Shown here: positions 1 through 7,984 of the stretch, piece by piece | How positions within the stretch are numbered: position 1 is the stretch's first letter | How the letters are laid out: every line of letters starts with the position of its first letter | DNA from: Kangiella profundi | GTDB lineage: Bacteria; Pseudomonadota; Gammaproteobacteria; Enterobacterales; Kangiellaceae | Assembly: GCF_002838765.1 (NCBI RefSeq) | Contig: NZ_CP025120.1 | Span: 2,589,011-2,653,010 of the forward strand | DNA length: 64,000 nucleotides | Direction of reading: 5' to 3' | The notes under the pieces: generated by a model | The model's input: the letters and a program-made list of their open reading frames with translations, nothing else | Told to the model about the DNA's origin: nothing | The model's database searches: none | Program-made: the position numbers and the translations under genes

Positions 1-944
1 TGACGTTTTTTACTTCAGGCTCTACCAGCCAACCGAAAGCTATCAGTAAAACAATTCAACAATTATTAACTGAAGTCAGTTGCATTCATTCAATATTTGG
101 CTCGAGTGTTTCCAGTTGCACTTTTTTATCAACCGTTTCTCATCACCATATTTATGGCCTCATCTTCAGGTTGCTCTGGCCATTATTATATCGGTTTCCA
201 TTTTATGCGGAGATTGTGCTGTATCAGGAGCAGCTGAGATCACTGTATCGACCTCTCTCTGAAGTCTGCCTGATTTCAAGCCCCGCATTTTTATCAAGAC
301 AGGATCATGAGCTTGAAGCTATCGAGTTAACACAATGTTTTAGTTCAGGTAGCTTATTGAGTGAAGCAGCAGCCCAAGCATCTTATGAACAACTGGGGAT
401 CTTCCCGGTTGAAGTTTTTGGTAGCACTGAAACCGGAGGCATAGGTTACCGCACCCAGAGTGAGAGTCAGGCCTGCTGGACTTTCTTTCCTGGTATGTCC
501 ATGCAGCAGAATGCAGAAGGAATAACTATTCTTTCATCACCATACTTAAGCGCCCCCTATCAACTGGATGACGATATCGAGCTGCTTCCAACTGGCCAGT
601 TTCGAATACTGGGCAGACTGGATCGAGTCGTGAAAATTGAGGAAAAGCGTGTCTCCCTGGATGCCATAGAAACAACACTTCTAGAGTCCTCTTTAGTCAA
701 TGCAGCAAAAGTCGTTGTCCTACAGCACCATAGAACCTATTTGGGAGCGGTAATTGTTTTGAGTGAAACTGGCCGCCAGCTTCTTAACAGCCATGGCAAA
801 CATTATATCAATCAACGCCTTAGATCGGAGCTTGCTGAACGTTATGAAGCCGTTGCCATACCAAGAAAATGGCGTTACCTTGAACAGCTACCCTATAACT
901 CACAAGGTAAGCTAACCCTGGATCAACTGATGGGGCTTTTTTAA
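1..944 (+). CDS. Acyl-AMP ligase of aryl-polyene cluster (5' truncated by window edge)
   Basis: ANL-superfamily adenylating enzyme, expected to activate an aryl acid for loading onto an acyl carrier protein. The frame is open from base 3, so the start lies left of the window and 313 residues are visible. The ATP-binding loop FTSGSTSQPK is at bases 9-38, followed by a SHHHIYGL motif. Further on are the acid-recognition motif STETGG, the hinge-type motif GRLDRVVKIEEKR and the C-terminal YNSQGKL, whose Lys is the expected catalytic lysine. It is followed after 2 bases by an ApeI-like dehydratase and sits where ApeH sits in E. coli aryl-polyene clusters. A Met codon at 171 is internal, not the start. 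The family call is firm; the substrate is inferred from context. Confidence 0.88.
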   Translation, partial: TFFTSGSTSQPKAISKTIQQLLTEVSCIHSIFGSSVSSCTFLSTVSHHHIYGLIFRLLWPLLYRFPFYAEIVLYQEQLRSLYRPLSEVCLISSPAFLSRQDHELEAIELTQCFSSGSLLSEAAAQASYEQLGIFPVEVFGSTETGGIGYRTQSESQACWTFFPGMSMQQNAEGITILSSPYLSAPYQLDDDIELLPTGQFRILGRLDRVVKIEEKRVSLDAIETTLLESSLVNAAKVVVLQHHRTYLGAVIVLSETGRQLLNSHGKHYINQRLRSELAERYEAVAIPRKWRYLEQLPYNSQGKLTLDQLMGLF

Positions 945-946
945 AT

Positions 947-1321
947 ATGGATTACCCTGAAATATTGTCTCAGAATGCTGGTGACCACAGTGTATTGCTA
1001 GAATTAGATATCAAGCCTGCACTTGATGCCTTTGAAGGTCATTTTGATCAGTTCCCGATTGTGCCCGGCGTAGTACAGATTGGGTGGTCTCTTCATTTTT
1101 TTAATCAGCTGCTGGCGACCAACCTTAACCCAGAAAAAAGGGCAGTCATCGACAAGATTTCAGCACTAAAATTTCAGCACGTGATCACACCAAATACGCC
1201 TGTTTCGCTTGAATTGGCTCATGACCTTAATAAACAGCAGCTTTCTTTTCGATTTTTTAATCATGACCATCAATTTTCATCAGGGAAAATACATCTTGAT
1301 GATTGCCAAAATTCAGCTTAG
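947..1321 (+). CDS. ApeI-like hotdog dehydratase
   Basis: Small (124 aa) single-hotdog protein of the FabA/FabZ-like 3-hydroxyacyl-ACP dehydratase group. The core motif is FEGHFDQFPIVPGVVQIGW (residues about 29-47), which matches the FabZ signature with the active-site His in GHF and the following PGV turn. It would dehydrate 3-hydroxyacyl-ACP intermediates to build the conjugated polyene. It begins 2 bases after the ligase stop, so the two are likely translationally coupled. In E. coli the equivalent ApeI works with a second dehydratase, ApeP; the candidate partner here is at 10992-11468. The usual second acidic catalytic residue is not obvious by eye. Confidence 0.82.
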   Translation: MDYPEILSQNAGDHSVLLELDIKPALDAFEGHFDQFPIVPGVVQIGWSLHFFNQLLATNLNPEKRAVIDKISALKFQHVITPNTPVSLELAHDLNKQQLSFRFFNHDHQFSSGKIHLDDCQNSA

Positions 1322-1332
1322 CCAAACTCCTG

Positions 1333-3066
1333 ATGAAATCTTCTTACTGTATCGTTATCCCAAACTATAACCACACTCAGCATATTGATGGGGTACTGCA
1401 ATCTGTCGCTGACTTATCTCTTCCGGTAATTATGGTGAATGATGGAAGCGATACATCAACCAGCCACTATCTTAATCAACTTCCAAACAACTATCCCTTT
1501 CTTCAAGTCATTAACCTTGAACAAAATTCCGGAAAGGGCGGGGCAGTCATGGCTGGGTTTATTGAAGCCCATAAGCAAGGCTATACTCATGCCATACAGG
1601 TTGATGCTGATGGGCAGCATAATCTGAAGGATATTCCTAACTTTATTAGCCTCAGCCAGAACAACCCAGATGCAGTTATCTGTGGAATTCCTGATTATGA
1701 TGAGTCAGTTCCTCTTGGTCGTTTGATTCCACGTTATATCACTCACTTCTGGGTTTGGGTTGAAACTCTGTCATTCAAGATTAAGGATTCGATGTGTGGC
1801 TATCGACTGTACCCGTTGGAGACTACAGTAGCCTTAATCCAATCAACCTCGATTGGCCAGCGCATGGATTTCGACACCGAAATCCTGGTCAAACTATATT
1901 GGCAGTCAGTTGAGATCATCAACTTTCCAACCAAAGTGATTTACCCCGAAGATGGCTCTTCCCACTTCAGGATGTTCAAAGACAACTGGTTAATTACAAA
2001 AATGCATACCAAACTCTTTTTTGGCATGCTGCCGCGCGCACCGGGTCTCATTGCACGTCACTTCAAAAAAAAATCCAGACCCGATAGCCATTGGTCTGCT
2101 ACCGAAGAAAGAGGCTCAACCTTGGGGATACAGATACTGGTCTGGCTGTATCGAATTTTTGGGCAGTGGCTGTTTAGAGTCGCATTGAACCCGGTTATTG
2201 CCTACTTCGTGCTAACTGGCAATAAGGCTCGCCGAGCGTCTTACCAATATTTGCGTCAAATTAATCAGTACACGGGCTCAAGCAAAAAAGTTCGCTGGTA
2301 TCATGTCTATAAACATTTTTATCAGTTTGGCTTAGCTGCGGTCGATAAAATTAGAGGCTGGCTGGGAGATGTACATCTGTCTGATATTGTGTTTCATCAC
2401 GCAGATGTTTTTGCCCAACTGCGTAACAATAAGAGTCCGCAGGGTGCTGTCTTCATCGGTTCGCACCTGGGTAATCTTGAACTGTGTCGCGCTATCGGTG
2501 AATCCGACTCTTCCCTGAAGATTAATGCCCTGGTATTTACCAAGCATGCCTTGAAATTCCAGAAAGCTCTAGAAAAATTTAATCCAAAAGCATCGGTAAA
2601 CCTTATACAGGTCGACACAATGGGGGCTGACACTGCCATAGAACTTAAACAGAAAGTAGAGGCTGGTGAGATCGTCATTATCGTCGGCGACAGAACTTCG
2701 GTAACCCAATATGGACGCGTGAATTATGCTCCTTTCCTGGATCAGCCGGCTCCCTTTTCTCAGGGACCCTTTATCCTGGCCAGTTTACTCGAATGTCCAA
2801 CCTATCTTTTATTCTGTCTTAAACAATCCGGTCAGTATCACCTATACCTGGAACCCTTTGCGGACAGCCTGAAACTTGCTAGAACTAATAAAAACGAGCA
2901 GTTACAATCCATCATTACAGATTACGCAAAAAGGCTGGAGCATTATTGCCTAAAAGCCCCTTATCAATGGTTTAATTTTTATAATTTCTGGCAAAAAGAT
3001 GACGTTAACTATATTCAGCGTAATACCATAAACACTCAAGAGAAGAATAACCGTGACAACCAATAA
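1333..3066 (+). CDS. Family 2 glycosyltransferase fused to LpxL-type acyltransferase
   Basis: Two-domain protein. The N-terminal half is a GT2 domain like dolichol-phosphate-mannose synthases: IPNYNH at the N-terminus, VNDGSD nucleotide-binding acidic motif, GKGGAVMAGF, and the DxD-like VDADGQH. The C-terminal half is an LpxL/HtrB-type lysophospholipid acyltransferase with GSHLGNLE as the HX4(D/E) catalytic motif and a later VGDRTS segment. Aryl-polyene clusters typically carry such a GT/acyltransferase, thought to build the lipid anchor that holds the pigment in the outer membrane. I chose ATG 1333 because the residues just after it begin the GT2 fold; a TTG at 1303 would overlap the previous gene by 19 bases. 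The 3' end overlaps the next gene by 14 bases. Confidence 0.85.
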   Translation: MKSSYCIVIPNYNHTQHIDGVLQSVADLSLPVIMVNDGSDTSTSHYLNQLPNNYPFLQVINLEQNSGKGGAVMAGFIEAHKQGYTHAIQVDADGQHNLKDIPNFISLSQNNPDAVICGIPDYDESVPLGRLIPRYITHFWVWVETLSFKIKDSMCGYRLYPLETTVALIQSTSIGQRMDFDTEILVKLYWQSVEIINFPTKVIYPEDGSSHFRMFKDNWLITKMHTKLFFGMLPRAPGLIARHFKKKSRPDSHWSATEERGSTLGIQILVWLYRIFGQWLFRVALNPVIAYFVLTGNKARRASYQYLRQINQYTGSSKKVRWYHVYKHFYQFGLAAVDKIRGWLGDVHLSDIVFHHADVFAQLRNNKSPQGAVFIGSHLGNLELCRAIGESDSSLKINALVFTKHALKFQKALEKFNPKASVNLIQVDTMGADTAIELKQKVEAGEIVIIVGDRTSVTQYGRVNYAPFLDQPAPFSQGPFILASLLECPTYLLFCLKQSGQYHLYLEPFADSLKLARTNKNEQLQSIITDYAKRLEHYCLKAPYQWFNFYNFWQKDDVNYIQRNTINTQEKNNRDNQ

Positions 3067-4597
3067 ACCGAACATTACATTTGGTCAGCAACCACTCACA
3101 ATCCAGGATATTAATCAGCTAGCTCAGCGCAACGCGACAGCATCGCTAAACTGCGATCCTCAATTTAAGGCGCGTATAGAGCAGGGTGCTGACTTTATTA
3201 AGACTCTGTTGCGGGAAGATGGTGTTATTTATGGCGTTACGACAGGATATGGTGACTCAGTTACTACACAGGTGCCATTAGCCAATGTTCCGGAACTCCC
3301 TTTGCACCTGACCAGGTTCCATGGCTGTGGGCTTGGCAATATCTTTAATGCCCAGCAAACCCGCGCCATTCTAGCCACCCGGCTAGCCTCTCTGTGTCAG
3401 GGATATTCAGGTGTCAGCTGGCAACTGTTAGAGCAATTAAATCGACTGCTGGAACACGATATTCTTCCACGCATCCCAGAAGAAGGATCTGTAGGTGCCA
3501 GCGGCGACCTGACCCCGCTATCTTATGTGGCTGCAGCTCTGATTGGTGAGCGCGACGTTATGTTTGATGGTGCAATAAAGCCTGCACAAGAAGTCTTTCA
3601 GGATCTTGGCATAGAGCCTATCCGTTTACAGCCAAAAGAAGGGCTGGCGGTCATGAATGGTACAGCGGTCATGACAGCCCTGGCCTGTCTGGCCTATAGC
3701 CGTGCCGAATACTTGATTCAGTTATGCTCGCGCATTACTTCTTTATGCTCCATTGCATTACAGGGTAATAGCGCGCACTTTGATGATATTTTATTCTCAG
3801 TAAAACCTCACCCTGGGCAAAATCAGGTGGCAGCCTGGATCCGTGACGATCTGAACCACCACAAACACCCAAGGAATTCCGAACGTCTACAGGATCGTTA
3901 CTCCATCCGCTGTGCGCCACATATTATCGGTGCATTGAACGATGCCATGCCCTGGTTCAAGCAGGTCATCGAAACTGAATTAAACAGTGCTAATGATAAT
4001 CCTATTATTGATGGCGAAGGACAGCATGTTCTGCATGGTGGTCATTTCTATGGTGGTCATATCGCTATGGTGATGGATACTATGAAAACAGGTGTCGCCA
4101 ATCTGGCTGATCTGATGGATCGACAAATGGCCCTGTTAATGGATAACAAGTTCAATCATGGATTACCGAACAATTTATCGGCTGCAACTGAAGACAGAAA
4201 GCCATTAAATCATGGTTTTAAGGCGGTACAAATCGGCATCAGCGCCTGGACTGCTGAAGCTCTTAAAGTAACCATGCCAGCCAGTGTTTTTTCTCGCTCA
4301 ACCGAGTGCCATAACCAGGATAAAGTCAGTATGGGCACTATCGCTGCCAGAGATTGTTTACGGATTTTAGAGTTAACCGAACAGGTTGCCGCAGCTTCTT
4401 TGATGGCAGCAAGTCAGGCAGTTCAGTTACGCATTCGCCAGGATCAGCTGCAGGAGTCATCTCTCTCCGAAAATGTTTTGCAGACATTACAAGAAGTGTT
4501 CGAGCGTTTTGAACTGGTCAGTGAAGATCGTCCTCTTGAGAATGAGTTACGCCAGTTTGTGGCTTTGATTCAGGATCAGCATTGGAGCACTTATTAA
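3053..4597 (+). CDS. MIO-type aromatic amino acid ammonia-lyase (HAL/PAL/TAL family)
   Basis: 514 aa, full length for the family. The Ala149-Ser150-Gly151 triad in GSVGASGDLTPLSY cyclises to the MIO electrophile. Tyr60 in YGVTTGYG is the expected catalytic tyrosine, and NSANDNPII is the conserved substrate-site motif. It should eliminate ammonia from Phe, Tyr or His. Inside a pigment operon, cinnamate or 4-coumarate as polyene starter is the sensible product. The selectivity pair is Phe89-His90 (RFHGCG), unlike Ser-His in HutH or His-Leu in well-studied tyrosine lyases, so the substrate is open. GTG start at 3053 with AAGAGAAG upstream; it overlaps the previous gene by 14 bases. No other hut genes are nearby, which argues against histidine catabolism. 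Confidence 0.85.
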   Translation: MTTNKPNITFGQQPLTIQDINQLAQRNATASLNCDPQFKARIEQGADFIKTLLREDGVIYGVTTGYGDSVTTQVPLANVPELPLHLTRFHGCGLGNIFNAQQTRAILATRLASLCQGYSGVSWQLLEQLNRLLEHDILPRIPEEGSVGASGDLTPLSYVAAALIGERDVMFDGAIKPAQEVFQDLGIEPIRLQPKEGLAVMNGTAVMTALACLAYSRAEYLIQLCSRITSLCSIALQGNSAHFDDILFSVKPHPGQNQVAAWIRDDLNHHKHPRNSERLQDRYSIRCAPHIIGALNDAMPWFKQVIETELNSANDNPIIDGEGQHVLHGGHFYGGHIAMVMDTMKTGVANLADLMDRQMALLMDNKFNHGLPNNLSAATEDRKPLNHGFKAVQIGISAWTAEALKVTMPASVFSRSTECHNQDKVSMGTIAARDCLRILELTEQVAAASLMAASQAVQLRIRQDQLQESSLSENVLQTLQEVFERFELVSEDRPLENELRQFVALIQDQHWSTY

Positions 4598-4598
4598 G

Positions 4599-5042
4599 AT
4601 GGATAATAAACAGCTTAAGCTACAGCCAATAAGTGCCGAGTATGTGGTGGAAGTTCCATTTTTTGACCTCGACCCAATGCACATCGTTTGGCATGGCAAC
4701 TATGTTAAATATTTCGAGGAAGCCCGTTGCCAGCTGCTCCGCGCTATTGATTATGATTATCCCCAGATGAAAGCCTCCGGGTATTACTGGCCTATCATCG
4801 ATATTCGCCTTAAATACATTCATCCAGCTAAATATGGCCAACGGCTCCGCTGTATCGCAACTCTTAAAGAGTGCGAGAACAGGCTGGCCATTGATTATCA
4901 AATTGAAGACCACGAAACAGGCAAGCGCCTGTCAAAAGGTTACTCAATCCAGGTAGCGGTTACGGTAGATGACTTTGAAATGCAGCTGGTATCACCTGAA
5001 ATTCTTGCCCAGAAAATAAAAGATTATTATGCCTCTAACTAA
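4599..5042 (+). CDS. Acyl-CoA/ACP thioesterase, 4-hydroxybenzoyl-CoA thioesterase type
   Basis: 147 aa hotdog thioesterase. The signature FFDLDPMHIVWHGNYVKYFE (residues about 20-39) is the YbgC/4HBT pattern, with the catalytic Asp in DLDPMH and the conserved HGNY turn. It probably hydrolyses a thioester, either releasing finished polyenoic acid or clearing misloaded carrier protein; it corresponds in position to ApeK of E. coli. It starts one base after the lyase stop and overlaps the LolA-like gene by 14 bases, so it is an internal operon gene. Soluble, no signal peptide. Family is firm, exact substrate unknown. Confidence 0.83.
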   Translation: MDNKQLKLQPISAEYVVEVPFFDLDPMHIVWHGNYVKYFEEARCQLLRAIDYDYPQMKASGYYWPIIDIRLKYIHPAKYGQRLRCIATLKECENRLAIDYQIEDHETGKRLSKGYSIQVAVTVDDFEMQLVSPEILAQKIKDYYASN

Positions 5043-5661
5043 ATTTCTATTGACCAGTATCTTTTGGGGTTTATCTATTACCTTAAGCATCCCTATAAGC
5101 GCTCAACCAGCAGACCAATGTACTCTTGAGTCAATTGCAGCCAAGCTCAATGAACAGGCCAAGCTGAGTCAATTTGTTCAGACCAAAAAAGTTACCATTC
5201 TAAAAAAGCCGCTGATATCTAAAGGCTATCTATTGATCACTGATAATAATCAAGTTGTCTGGCAGACTCAGGAGCCGATAAAGAGCACTCTGCTTATAGG
5301 TCAGCAATCTCTCAAACAATTCAATAAAAATGACCAGTCGGTCATGTCGCCTGCCAACAACAATCAAAAAATGAGTCAGCTTATCAGTACGACTTTTATG
5401 GCCATTCTTGCTGGTAATTTTGAGAAGTTAGATAACCACTTTTCTGTAGCTCTGGACTGTACAGAATCACGTTGGAGCATTGAGCTTGAAGCCAGTTCCA
5501 ATGAAATGAAACCTATCATTACCAATATTAATATCAGCGGTCAGAATCATATCGAACTGCTTTCTTTTACCGAGGCTAGTGGCGATTCTACGCGGCTGGT
5601 TCTTTCACCATCAGCCGATCCGAATCTGATCAGTCAGCTCCGCTCATATGCCATCGACTAA
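5029..5661 (+). CDS. LolA-like outer-membrane lipoprotein carrier of aryl-polyene cluster
   Basis: 210 aa protein with a Sec signal peptide (residues about 1-25, cleavage near SAQPAD). The mature part has the LolA-type start LSQFVQTKKVTILKKPLISK with the phrase Q-K-x-x-x-L-x-x-P-L-x-S-x-G. LolA proteins ferry lipidated cargo across the periplasm; this cluster-specific copy is presumed to carry the aryl-polyene lipid rather than lipoproteins. It is sandwiched between a thioesterase and an MMPL exporter with 14-base overlaps on both sides, which supports a joint export role. The general family is clear; the cargo is inferred. Confidence 0.8.
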   Translation: MPLTKFLLTSIFWGLSITLSIPISAQPADQCTLESIAAKLNEQAKLSQFVQTKKVTILKKPLISKGYLLITDNNQVVWQTQEPIKSTLLIGQQSLKQFNKNDQSVMSPANNNQKMSQLISTTFMAILAGNFEKLDNHFSVALDCTESRWSIELEASSNEMKPIITNINISGQNHIELLSFTEASGDSTRLVLSPSADPNLISQLRSYAID

Positions 5662-7984
5662 AGTTAAAGCCCTCATCTGGGCATTAGCGATCCTTCTTTC
5701 AGCTGGTCTGTTTTATAAACAGCTCAATGACGGCTTTCGCGTAGAAACCAATATCCTGAAGTTGCTGCCAGAGACTGAAGTTGACCCTTTTGCAGAGAAA
5801 GCCTTTGCACAGTTTTCCGATAATAATTTCAAGCAGATCATCATTGGACTTAAAAGCAGTTCGAATAAAGATCTCGAACCGATGGCCGCTTCTCTGGTTG
5901 AGAAGCTGCAACAAACACAACTGATAGAGCGATTTAATACACAAATCTCAGAGGATGAACAGGAAGCCATTGCTGAACTTATCTTCAACCATCGTTTTCA
6001 TTTATTAAAGACCACAGATAGAGATCTGATGCTGTCAGAGGGTGCTGAGCCCTTTGTTGAGCACAGCCTACAAATGATCTACTCGCCGTTATCGGGTCAA
6101 TTATTACCGCTGATTGCACAGGATCCATTGTTATTATCCTACCGTTATTTACAGCAGGCTTTTACCAATAGCTCTTCTTCAGATAGCAGCACACAGGTAG
6201 TTGGCGATTTTTTAAAAGTTATCGATTCGGGTCAGCAAATTCTGATTCTTTCAGCACGTCTCAAAGAGTCGCCCTTTGATACCAAGACACAGGAACAGAT
6301 TACCGGCTTACTTGATAACTTCTCTGAACAAAATCCCGAGGTTGAGCTATTAACTACCGGTGCACTTTTTTATGCCCAATATGCTGCTGCCTCTGCCAAA
6401 TCAGAAATATCGACGATTGGCTTAGGCTCCTTACTTGGAGTTATTGCTCTGCTGATTATTGCGTTTAGAAGCATTGCTCCGCTTTTCATGACAATGACGT
6501 CATTAGCCACAGGCGTATTTATCGGCTTTACGGCTGTCCACCTAATATTTGGCTCCATTCATGTTCTGACTCTGGTTTTTGGTGCCAGTCTTGTGGGCGT
6601 CGCGGTCGATTATGCCTTTCACTATTTTTCCAGCGCCGTTCACCACCGCCGTCCCTTACCGTATATATTCATAGCTATTCTGATGGGCCTTGTTTCAAGC
6701 GTTATTGGTTATGTCGCGCTGTTTATGGCTCCATTCCCCGGCCTCCAGCAAATGGCTATTTTCTGTATTGCTGGCTTGATAGGTGCCTTCTTGACGGTGA
6801 CCTTACTGTTTGATGTCTTCCATTACAAGGTATCAACACCAGGACCATTTATAACGCTTTTAAAACATCACCAGTCTTTCAGTCGAAAACTCGCTCATCC
6901 CACGCTTCTTATCATGTTACTGGGATTACCAGTCTTTGCAGGTTATCTAATACTCAATACCGATCGGTCTAATGACAATATCAGGCAGTTGCAGGCAGCA
7001 CCTCAGCAACTTGTTGATCAGGAAGCCGAGCTAACCCGTATTATCTCAGCACCGGCAACTAATCAGTTTTTTCTAGTGCGAGCTGATTCAAACGAACAGC
7101 TGTTACAAACCTTAAGCAAATACAATGATGAGCTCGATGAATTAGTAACAAGAAATGTAATTGATCAGTACAGCCACTTGGCTCAATGGGTTCCCAGCCG
7201 TACTCAACAGCTAAGCGATTATCAGTTGATTGGACAGCAATTTACTGAGTCTAAACTTACATCGCTATTTGATACTGGTCTGCTAGATGCATCCAGCTAT
7301 CAGAGATTGCTGGATAATTACAGGGCATCAGAAAGTGACTACCTTTCTTTATCAGACTGGCTGGCCTCGCCCATTGGGCAAAGGCTATCCTATTTGTGGT
7401 TAGGAAAAATTGAAGGGGACTCCGCAGCCATTATCAGTATTTCGAACATTAAAGATTTAGCGGCTCTGGAACAATTAGCTCAATCCCACAATGGCCTTTA
7501 TTTTATTAATAAGGTGGATAAAGTTTCTGAACTGTTTTCCAGTTACCGACAACTTGCCACACTAATGCTAATCCTGGCCTGTCTGCTAATATTTGCTTTG
7601 TTGTTGGTTAAGTACAAAATAAAAATTGCTTACCACGTTATTTTTGCGCCAATAATTGCTGCTTCGGTAGCCATTATCGTAACTACTCTAGTTGCCGGCA
7701 GTTTTAATTTATTTAGCACACTAGCGTTATTTCTAGTGGTGGGAATCGGTATTGACTATGGCTTGTTCTATGCGGAAGCTCAGGCACGTTCTATATATAT
7801 TCATCTTGCAGTTACCTTGTCGGCAACCACAACCTTCCTTTCGTTCGGTCTGCTTTCACTTAGTGAGACTCCAGCAATCCATGCCTTTGGTCTCACCATG
7901 TTAACCGGTATATTGACCGTATTTCTTCTTTCCCCCATTGTGGGCAATCGTCTCTATCGCATTAAAGGACTAGATAATGGATAA
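5648..7984 (+). CDS. MMPL/RND-superfamily exporter
   Basis: 778 aa inner-membrane protein with two repeated halves. Each half has a first membrane helix, a large periplasmic loop and a block of about five helices. The two copies of the proton-relay-like motif are visible: GVAVDYAFHYF in half one and GIGIDYGLFYAEA in half two, each with a membrane-embedded Asp-Tyr. This is the MMPL/HpnN-like exporter found in aryl-polyene clusters (ApeM position), proposed to extract the pigment lipid from the inner membrane and pass it to the LolA-like carrier. It overlaps the LolA-like gene by 14 bases and the FAD enzyme by 8. Its length is normal for the family. Confidence 0.85.
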   Translation: MPSTKVKALIWALAILLSAGLFYKQLNDGFRVETNILKLLPETEVDPFAEKAFAQFSDNNFKQIIIGLKSSSNKDLEPMAASLVEKLQQTQLIERFNTQISEDEQEAIAELIFNHRFHLLKTTDRDLMLSEGAEPFVEHSLQMIYSPLSGQLLPLIAQDPLLLSYRYLQQAFTNSSSSDSSTQVVGDFLKVIDSGQQILILSARLKESPFDTKTQEQITGLLDNFSEQNPEVELLTTGALFYAQYAAASAKSEISTIGLGSLLGVIALLIIAFRSIAPLFMTMTSLATGVFIGFTAVHLIFGSIHVLTLVFGASLVGVAVDYAFHYFSSAVHHRRPLPYIFIAILMGLVSSVIGYVALFMAPFPGLQQMAIFCIAGLIGAFLTVTLLFDVFHYKVSTPGPFITLLKHHQSFSRKLAHPTLLIMLLGLPVFAGYLILNTDRSNDNIRQLQAAPQQLVDQEAELTRIISAPATNQFFLVRADSNEQLLQTLSKYNDELDELVTRNVIDQYSHLAQWVPSRTQQLSDYQLIGQQFTESKLTSLFDTGLLDASSYQRLLDNYRASESDYLSLSDWLASPIGQRLSYLWLGKIEGDSAAIISISNIKDLAALEQLAQSHNGLYFINKVDKVSELFSSYRQLATLMLILACLLIFALLLVKYKIKIAYHVIFAPIIAASVAIIVTTLVAGSFNLFSTLALFLVVGIGIDYGLFYAEAQARSIYIHLAVTLSATTTFLSFGLLSLSETPAIHAFGLTMLTGILTVFLLSPIVGNRLYRIKGLDNG

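Noticed and set aside
80-262. Short open frame at the left edge, suggesting a frameshift in the ligase gene
   Set aside because: The ligase frame (base 3 onward) is continuous through 944 and carries the ATP-binding loop; the short frame is a shadow.
1303-1332. TTG start for the GT2-acyltransferase fusion
   Set aside because: It would add ten non-conserved residues and overlap the dehydratase; ATG 1333 begins the GT2 fold.
3053-4597. HutH (histidine utilisation) annotation
   Set aside because: No hutU, hutI or hutG nearby, embedded in a pigment operon, and selectivity residues differ from HutH.
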